The notes beneath the pieces are model-generated. The model ran no database searches. It was not told where the DNA came from and was given only the letters and a program-made list of their open reading frames with translations. A stretch of DNA of 64,000 bases from contig CM046837.1 of the NCBI GenBank assembly GCA_025618425.1, positions 26,345,793 through 26,409,792 of the forward strand, given 5' to 3'. Each line of letters begins with the position of its first letter. Positions within the stretch are counted from its first letter, which is position 1. Shown one piece after another: positions 57,001 to 64,000 of this stretch. Source of the stretch: Heliocidaris tuberculata. Lineage: Eukaryota; Echinodermata; Echinoidea; Camarodonta; Echinometridae. Made by a program: the position numbers and the translations under genes.

Positions 57001-59640
57001 GCGCTGGTAGCGGTCTTGTCTAACGTATGGTGGATCTGAAAATTGCGTGATTGACTGTAGGTCGATGATATTACGGGACACTTTCGGGTCTACGAGCGCA
57101 GTGAAGACTTTTTCGGGGCGTCGTTTGGACAACATTCAACCTACGGGTAACCATTGAAATTAATATTTCACATTTTTTTCCCGATATTTTTTAATTCTAG
57201 GGTAAAAAATGGGGTTTTAATATTCTAAAGCTATGGTGAAGAGGAGATGAGAGAAGCTGGCTCACAGTAAAGGTGATTTTCAGGAGGTTCTTTAAACTCT
57301 AAAATGGCTACTCTATTGCAGAGTGGGAGTAAAAAACCAGGGGCGGTATTCTGAAAACTGTTTTATCTCAATTATTGTTTATCTCCACACTTAGGATAAA
57401 ATTGGTATTCTGAAAATTGTTGTAACTTTTATTGTAACTTTTGTTGTATCTTTGTTCACTCTGCGCATGATCCTAATTTACATATGCGCGCTGAAGATAA
57501 TATCATGAGATAATTGGTATTCTGAAAATTATTTTATCTTTTGTTGAAGGATGGGGGGTTGCATTTCCGGACACTTAACAAAAATTAGTCTGTCAATTTT
57601 GCCGTCAGATTTTACGAAAAACATGCATCAAGTAACACTAAAACCAGTGAATATTTGCAATTCACATGATTTTCAACCTATCCTTTGAAAGATTTGTGAC
57701 AATTTGCAAGAAAAGTTGTTCGATTTACTGTTTAAAAATAACCTGTTGGGATTAACAACCTGTTCGGAATAACAACGTCTGGGTATCTTATCTTCCATGG
57801 TAACTACAACAAAACTTACAACAGCTTCTAGCTGTTGTATCTCATGATCTCAGCAATTTTTCTAGAAGATCTCATAGAAAAGACATTTTAATTGACCCTT
57901 TCGAGACAACTGACCACATTTTTGTGGTTTGGCTCAATAACTTTTGATTCAGAGCTCTAGAAAATATACCAGATGCATGAGTAGAAAGAACAAAAATTTC
58001 TGCACACAATAATGTATTTTTGTTTCATGACCATATTGCGTTTGATGCCAGGAATTTTTGAAACAAGAATAAGCTTTAAAATCCTTAAATTGGCAACACA
58101 TTGAGAGGTTCAAAATCATTGTTTTTCATCAAAATTGGCAATTTTTCAACTTTTCAACAAAATTTTTAACCATGAATATTGTTTTAAAAAACATCACACC
58201 TTATTAGAACCATGTACAGTAGCACTACAAGAAAAATATTATTGCCAATATGAAGAACAAAATGTGATCAATTTAGCCCTTAATTAATTCCTGTCCTGAA
58301 AAGGTTAAAGAAATTACAGGTGGAATTCGATTATTCGATGATTTTACCTCAATATATGACTTGGTTCGAGCAGAAGAGGATGAGCCATCATGTTAATTAA
58401 TTGCAGTCCAATAGTGCATGGCGCATTATAAAACGCATAATTTAATAACTACGCCCGAAATTGTATGCGCAACAAAGCCCATCCTAATGTTTGACATGAG
58501 GGGTTCTCCTATTGGTTAACCTACCTATATAAAATCCATCTTGATTGGTAAAGGGTCAAAAAATGGGCGTGTCAAGGATAATATAAAGGCGGTCCTTAGA
58601 TAATATCTACTTAAGACAATTTTCAGAATACCAACTTACAACAATATTAGCGAGGTATTTAGATCTACACATGTATCTCCGAAGATATGATGGGGGTACC
58701 TAAAGCTTCCAGCGGCTAAAAAGTCACTTTTTCAATGATTTATGCTAATTTCTTTTATATATCTTGGTTCTACATACTCTTAAATTAAATTCCTGAGCAA
58801 ATTACGACGGACAAATATCAATAACATTAATTTTCAAGTAGATGTCGATACCCATGTCGAATTTGGTCGAAAAATGGACGTGTCCTAAAGGCTAAAGCTA
58901 CATAGATCTACACGTAATAAATCAATGCATATCTTGATTTTAAGCTGAGTGACTGACGTGAATTTCATCCCGATTTGCAAATTGTAATATCACCAAAAAT
59001 AAAGGAAAATTAGGGTCTACTCATTCTTTTTGGCGAACGTAAATGATATTCTCGTAGCTCAGTCATACCAAAAGTGTGGCGCATTGTCATTGAACGTGTC
59101 GCATTGTGCGTATTTGCGGGGTGCGTAGCCTTTAGCCTACCTGCGTACATGTAGCTTTAAAAGTTTAACTTTACTGTCTTTAGGACCCCTGGGCCCTGAC
59201 CATACAATAAAAGTTACAACAAAAGTTACAACAATTTTCAGAATACCACCCCCGGCTCTGTGAAGAGTAGCGTCAGCTTTTTTTTTTTTTTACTCTTCAC
59301 AGAGCCTTCCAGGCTACATGCAACGCCCACACGAGTTTTGTCGTTTGTTGTACTAGTTAGTAGTTTCGGCTGGAGATGGGATCAGCAACCGCTGGCGTCT
59401 CCCATGTCATGACATTCGACACAGTCCCACTCACACATGCAGTGGCCAGTGCCACAAATCACATACACTCTCCAAAAGAGTCCAAAAGACTCCAAATAAC
59501 ATAATCAACTACAAATACAGACAGACCAAGATTATTCTGCCCATCTCTATTTAACATTTCATTTTGAGGGCCAATAAACGTGCTAACTATCCTCAAATCT
59601 CACCCTTTCCTTTCTGCTGAGCCTGAGACGATGTCGCCAT
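54059..59640 (-). CDS. Candidate gene start: two exons, ankyrin-like
   Basis: Exon 1 is 59604-59640: ATG in the context CAAAATGGCGAC, encoding MATSSQAQQKGK plus one base, with consensus donor GTGAGA. Exon 2 is 54059-54123: acceptor CTACAG, reading (D)GTLFCRLAEEGAVDNLLQLL and H, with possible donor GTACCT. The phase fits (G+AT gives Asp). The AEEGAVDNLLQLL stretch looks like an ankyrin-repeat helix pair at a protein's N terminus. CEP97 starts 2.5 kb downstream on the same strand, leaving little room for more exons and none were recognised. The intron holds two nested foldback elements. Family unknown. Could be chance. Confidence 0.35.
54913..55003. repeat. Perfect-looking hairpin with 42-base arms
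   Basis: tgtacctctattcaaatgac on the plus strand faces gtcatttgaatagaggtaca across a 9-base loop (tcactgtgc). The pairing extends outward to atgttcccccacata and tatgggggaacat with a single mismatch. Could be a very small recent foldback insertion or a hairpin RNA precursor. Confidence 0.9.
55139..55513. mobile_element. MITE family 3, copy 4 (reverse orientation)
   Basis: Left TTAAAGTGTACCAATCATCTG, right ggtgattggtacccttataa. The interior matches copies 1 and 3, including gtgtacagctagaaagtata. Confidence 0.85.
55612..56570. mobile_element. Foldback element with an internal direct duplication
   Basis: Arms of about 240 bp: agaccaaaaattctgtctct faces agagacagaattttcggtct, and ggctgcaagattttcaaacg faces gtttgaaaatcttgcagccg. 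A second direct copy of the ggctgcaagattttcaaa... segment lies at 56071-56200. No ORF. It abuts the foldback starting at 56575. Confidence 0.8.
56575..59306. mobile_element. Foldback element with ~370-bp arms, split by a nested element
   Basis: The ends carry GGCTCT...ACTCTTCACAGAGCC on both sides. The arms at about 56590-56960 and 56995-57340 are near-perfect inverses, e.g. ccatacgttagacaagaccg facing cggtcttgtctaacgtatgg. The right terminal piece is displaced to 59254-59306 by the insertion at 57341-59253. Reading frames inside are mirror-image artefacts. Confidence 0.85.
57341..59253. mobile_element. Long TIR element, copy 2 (nested, itself interrupted)
   Basis: Ends GGGCGGTATTCTGAAAACTG and ttttcagaataccacccc. 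It corresponds in reverse to 12117-12909 (ttgttgtaacttttgttgta, cacgcccattttttgg as its complement, aaaatccatcttgattggt) but is about 1.1 kb longer because of further insertions near 57548-57780, 57875-58320 and 58660-59195. Confidence 0.8.
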
Positions 59641-60578
59641 TTTGAATAGCGCGCTAAATTTATCGATAGCAAATGCAAGATCATGCACGTCGATACCAAC
59701 GTTAGTAGTAGTAGTCTGGGAGCCTGTCCCGGAGCCTATCACCCCATTTTATTTGACCCCATAAAGTTACTTAGACCTTCCATCTCATTCACAAAAAAGC
59801 TTGTCGGCTCGAACGAAGCCGCCGGACGGTTTGGCCCCCAAGATCGCCCCCAAAAGGGCCCAAAAGCCCGGGGGGGGGGGGCACTCAACTATATTGCTGT
59901 ACACAAGCGTGACCACAGGTTTTCCAAACCACCCCTAAACAAGTTTTATCCATTGGTCAAATTTACACCCTATTCAAGGATTTTCTTGAATAGGGTGTTT
60001 TCTTGAAAAATGTTACTCCCTAAACAAGTTAAAAACGTATACCCTTAAACAAGGTCTGCCTCAATTAAACCTCTAAAAAGTCAAGGTTTAACCACCTTAA
60101 ACATTTAACCCTTAACAAGGTCTACCTCAATTTGAATTAAACATCTCAAACATACCTGTCAATAGCAATTATTTCTGATATTAACAATAGCAATTTATAC
60201 AGCATTTGGCAACACCAAGTTATTTCTCAATTGGATATCTCTATAGATGCTTAATTGTGTAGAACAACAAAGGATGATAACAGTCCATGACTGTTTCTGA
60301 AAACATCTTAGAACTTCATTTAGAAAAAAGAAATATGAACACGATTAAAACATATATATGTAATCTCGTTCCTGATTAAAGAGAACGAGTTCTTGATAAG
60401 GATAAATGTTGTTGAGTAATAGGAAGAGATAAAGAACAATATTTTAGGCACTCCCCTTCAAATATATATGTCTCATATTAATTCTCTACTATGAAGACCA
60501 AAGATCCGAAAAAAATACTGGAAGATCTTAAATCAAAAAAAAAAAAAAAATTCGCCAGCCCTCTAAAAGTCGCTCAGT

Positions 60579-60612
<34 letters not shown>
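60579..60612. repeat. Poly-G run
   Basis: About 34 consecutive G, followed within 70 bp by a poly-A run (60657-60677). Further G runs are near 63213, 63452 and 63702. Such runs are likely assembly-length-uncertain. Confidence 0.9.
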
Positions 60613-60615
<3 letters not shown>

Positions 60616-60849
60616 TGGGGTCCAGTTCCTCTCCATAATTCTCTGACAAGCAACAACAAAAAAAAAAAAAAAAAAAAGGGGGGGCACAATCGCAAATAGG
60701 AGGGGCACATTGCATTGTTTTCCCTCAAAAGGGGGGGGGGGCACGGACCGGGATTGCCCCCCCCCCTAGATCCGCCACTGATTATAACATTCTAAAAATA
60801 CTTCATGACCTTGGTATATATTCATCTCATTGGATAAAATACATTCAGT

Positions 60850-61500
60850 CTACATTAATGAACTTAGAATGTCAAATGTATATTATGGACAGATCATAAA
60901 TTATTTAGCAATGCATGGTTGAGATCGGCCTTGAAATTGAAACTTATATAGAGATACGTCCTCGCAAAATTGGCAAAGCGTTGTCAACAAAAGCACACAA
61001 TGTATTATTATATAGCCATTTTTCAAAATCAGGTTGGTCTTGAATCTTACGTAATCAAACTTCCATGTCCCTATAGGATCGCCCTCACAAAATTCAGATG
61101 TGCAAATCATCGGTTACCAATTGTTACGGGTATAACAGCAAAATAGAAAATGCAATCTTTGTAATCTTAATAAACTATAAAGGAGACGAATTTCATTATC
61201 TGTGTGAATGTCAAAGACTGGAAAAGTTGAGTCAAAAATATATCAAGCCACATTTTAGAATACGACCAAATACACTTAAGATGAACCAGTTATTTAATTC
61301 AAGAAGTATATATAAAACAGTTAGCAAATTTAGCAAAATTCACAGTAGAAATATTAAAGCTCCTATAAGTGGCATTCTAAAATGAATAATGTAGAGTTTT
61401 GTATATATACGGATCATGTAAATACCTTTGTCATAATTGTGTTATTTTGTTATTCTGTTATATGTTGTTTTTTATTCGATCCCTTTTGTTTATGAACTTT
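60850..61500 (+). mobile_element. LINE ORF2 C-terminal remnant
   Basis: The plus strand reads IALTKFRCANHRLPIVTG, then after a frame change NSKIENAIFVILINYKGDEF and HYLCECQRLEK...YIKPHFRIRPNTLKM. This is the Cys/His-bearing tail of CR1/L2-like non-LTR retrotransposon ORF2 (GDEFHYLxEC). Cysteines of the first pair are lost, and there are stops and frameshifts. A ttgtcattgtcattgtcatt tract at about 61715-61750 may be its 3' tail. Confidence 0.65.
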
Positions 61501-62814
61501 TTAAATAATACATTGTTATTTAGGCCTACACGTTAATTTCGCTTAAATTGTTGCCTGAATCAAATATTACTCGAATGTAAATATTGTAAATATTGCAAAT
61601 ATCTTTATTAAGTGTTGTACATAATTCTTATCATTTATTTGATTGTTTGATCTGATTTTCTTCAATATACCCTTTCAAGGGTAACATGAGAAAAAAAACA
61701 AAACAACAACAACATTGTCATTAATTGTTGTCATTGTCATTGTCATTGTCAGCAATATAGTCGAGTGCCCCCACTCCCGGGCCCCAAAGTCGGGTCGATT
61801 TCAACCCATCTAACATTATGAGCCAAACTTTGTCAGAAGGAAGGTATATACATACCAAAACACCAAAACTGACAAAATTTTCCGTCGGGATGGGTCGTCA
61901 GACCGCCCCTAAAAATTGGGGCAAAAATTTCCCCCTTAAAGCCCATGCACCAAATTTTGTCAGAAGGAAGAGGTATGGGTGTGTATACATTACAAAAATA
62001 TAAAAACTGACAAAAAATTCCATCGGAAAGGGGGAATAACACGCCCCTGAAAAAACACAAAAGTGACATTACAACCTTATTAACTCCAAAGTGTTTCATT
62101 CAATAATTCATGTCAAATTTACATAGTACAATCTTGAATATTGTAACTTTCTTGGGGTGCAATTTGGTGGTGTCAAATGATCATTTCAATAATAATTTAT
62201 TTAATTGTGAAAATTGTATTGCTTTCTCAAAAGTAGTCAAATTATATTTTCAGGATTATGACTTTGTAAACACACCCACTGTCCGTCCGCACCTGTTTGA
62301 CAAGACAATAATTAAAGGAGCTTGTTAAGTATCTGGGCTATGACATGTGGCTGCCATGCTGAAATCTACCATTCCGATGTGTTAAATTTACACAAATACC
62401 TTGCAAGCTCTCGATCTCTACTCCTGGTCAAACAGGAGCAGATGGACAATGGGTGTGTTTACATAATCCTGACAATTGACTTTTGAGAAAGCAATATGCT
62501 AACTCAAAAGTCATGAGTCAAAATGATATTGTCAGGATTATGTAAACAACAAATTATGTATACAACTTTCATAATAACTTATTATCAAAATGATCATTTG
62601 ACACCAAATTGCACCCCAAGAAAGTTACTTTAGTCAAAATTGTACTATGTAAATTTTACCTGAATTGAATGACACACTTTGGAGTTGATAAGGTTGTAAT
62701 GCCAAAAAAAAAAAAAAAAAAAAAAAATTCTCAATATCCAGAGCATTTTGGGCAGCAAAGCTTGGTTTAGGGGCACTTTGGTGTTTTTTCAGGGGCGTGT
62801 TACACCCCCTTCCA

Positions 62815-63145
62815 GATGGATTTTTTGTCAGTTTTTATATTTTTGTAATGTACACCCATACCTCTTCCTTGACGTACAAAATTTAGTCCATGGACCTTAA
62901 GGGGGAAAATTTGCCCCAATTTTAGGGGCGGTCTGACAACTCGTCCCGACGGAAATTTTTTGTCAGTTTTGGTGTTTTGGTAATGTATACACCCATACCT
63001 CTTTCTTCTGACAAAATTTAGTCTATGGGCCTTAAGGGGGAAAATTTGCCCCAACTTAAGGGGCGGTCTGACAACCCATCCCGACGGAAAATTTCTGTCA
63101 GTTTTGGTGTTTTGGTAATGTATAGTCATACATCTTCCTTCTGAC
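62815..63145. repeat. Three tandem units of about 130 bp in the right foldback arm
   Basis: aaatttagtc-atgg-ccttaagggggaaaattt recurs near 62878, 63007 and (diverged) 63140. tcagttttggtgttttggta recurs near 62963 and 63098. The left arm has two such units, so copy number differs between the arms. Confidence 0.75.
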
Positions 63146-63734
63146 AAAGTTGGCGCACATATTAGATGGGTTGAAATCGACCCGACTTTTGGGCACCTTT
63201 TGAGGGACTCGCGGGGGGGGGGGGGGGGGGCATTAAACCCGGCGGCTTCGTTCGAGCTGACAAGCTTTTTGTGAATAACATGGATGGTCTAAATAACTTA
63301 GGGGCTAAATCTCATATGTAAAATGGGGTGACTATTTCGGGACAGGCTCCTGGCCTATATAGCTATACACCAAAGACCTTAAAAGATCACAATCTTTGCT
63401 ATATACACCCACAAAAGTCAAAATAGGCAGGGGCGTCGATCCTGGGTGGCAGGGGGGGGGGGAAGTTGTCCCCCCCGAAAATATTGGGGGGGGGGCAAAC
63501 ATATCATTTCGCCCCCACCCCAATAAATCCCAGGTGTAAAATGAAATAAGGAAAAGTATGTAAAACTCGGGGAATGAAACCTTCCAAACAATGAAATGCA
63601 AAAGGTATTACACGATCAGACTTCAATTTCGCCGCGTGCTCCGCACGCAAATTCTCTCATTTTCCCTGCGTCATGTAACCGTGGAGGCATAGGCGGCAAT
63701 ACGGGGGGGGGGGGGGGGGGCACTGTGCCCCATC

Positions 63735-64000
63735 TGCCACTTTTTCAAGTACCCCCAAAATACCCTTTCCCTCTGAAAAGTGCCCTTTGACTATTAAAAG
63801 TGTCCCTTTTCCTTTCTAATATTAGTAAGTGCCCTTTCCCTGTCAGATATATGTGTCCCTTTTTTCTCCTTCTGATTAGCTATAGTGCCCTATATCTTTG
63901 TAATATGTGCACTTTTCTCCTTTGATAAGTGCATTTTTACTTCTGATAGGTGCCTCTTTTCCCTTCTAATAAGTGCCCATTTCCCCTTCTGATAAATGCC
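63735..64000. repeat. Minisatellite of about 23-30 bp units, running off the window
   Basis: Variants of ttctgataagtgcccttt repeat at least nine times to the end of the window. The array begins just after a poly-G run preceded by ataggcggcaatacgggg, which resembles an hAT-type end. Confidence 0.75.

Larger units (their letters stand above)
59872..61775. mobile_element. Element nested in the left arm of the giant foldback
   Basis: Inverted ends GGGGGCACTCAACTATATTG and caatatagtcgagtgccccc. Inside are cctaaacaag-type repeats (59930-60150), homopolymer-rich hAT-end fragments (60540-60780, ending ctagatccgccactg) and a LINE tail (60850-61500). Confidence 0.65.
59717..63353. mobile_element. Giant foldback element (3.6 kb) with nested insertion
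   Basis: Left end GGGAGCCTGTCCCGGAGCC, right end gggacaggctcctgg. Arms match over hundreds of bases, e.g. ggctcgaacgaagccgccgg facing cggcggcttcgttcgagctg and aagtcgggtcgatttcaacc facing ggttgaaatcgacccgactt. They meet around 62300-62440. The left arm is interrupted at 59872-61775. The left edge is only about 75 bp upstream of the candidate ATG at 59640. Confidence 0.85.

Noticed and set aside
56830..57135. Two similar frames on opposite strands (…RRPEKAFTALVDPEVS and …RRPEKVFTALVDPKVS)
   Set aside because: They are mirror images from the two arms of a foldback element, not genes.
62800..63147. Minus-strand frame of 115 codons with internal repeats
   Set aside because: It is the tandem ~130-bp repeat of the foldback arm read in one frame.

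Overview
The window is eukaryotic genomic DNA from an animal. Coding sequence sits in short exons (about 37 to 203 bp) with GT/AG borders, separated by long AT-rich introns full of short inverted-repeat transposons. Marine-invertebrate-type SINE and LINE pieces, the very common palindrome TACATGTA, and the protein similarities fit an echinoderm such as a sea urchin. That species call is an inference. A block of exactly 500 Ns at 14513-15012 is an assembly gap.

Two genes are recognised with confidence, both on the minus strand. (1) A malic enzyme: nine consecutive internal exons between 13201 and 266, about 400 residues, with all the usual catalytic residues. Its first exon(s) are missing on the gap side and its last exons lie beyond the left edge. 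One exon carries a 2-base insertion that breaks the frame. (2) CEP97, the centriole-capping leucine-rich-repeat protein: exons 1-7 between 51667 and 20856 give the N-terminal ~268 residues, which is the whole LRR cap domain. The C-terminal exons (helical region and IQ motif) are not seen between 20856 and the gap. (3) A weaker third minus-strand candidate starts at 59640 (MATSSQAQQKGK) and splices in phase to an ankyrin-like exon at 54059-54123.

Layout: 1-13.2 kb is malic enzyme with intronic MITEs, a nested hAT element and a composite repeat carrying nuclear-receptor half-sites. 14.5-15.0 kb is the gap. 15.4-15.9 kb is a tandemly duplicated promoter-like module with NRF1 and CCAAT motifs. 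16-20.2 kb is non-coding. 20.9-51.7 kb is CEP97, with about ten transposon families in its introns. 51.7-52.1 kb is the CEP97 promoter region. 52-64 kb is dominated by nested foldback elements on both sides of the small third-gene start exon.

The most unusual pattern is shared by both recognised genes. At five of sixteen recognised exons, the 3' end of the exon plus its donor region is repeated, in decayed form, in the intron just downstream. No matching copies of acceptor-side exon starts were noticed. The two genes have no known functional link. Their adjacency may not be real if the gap join is wrong.
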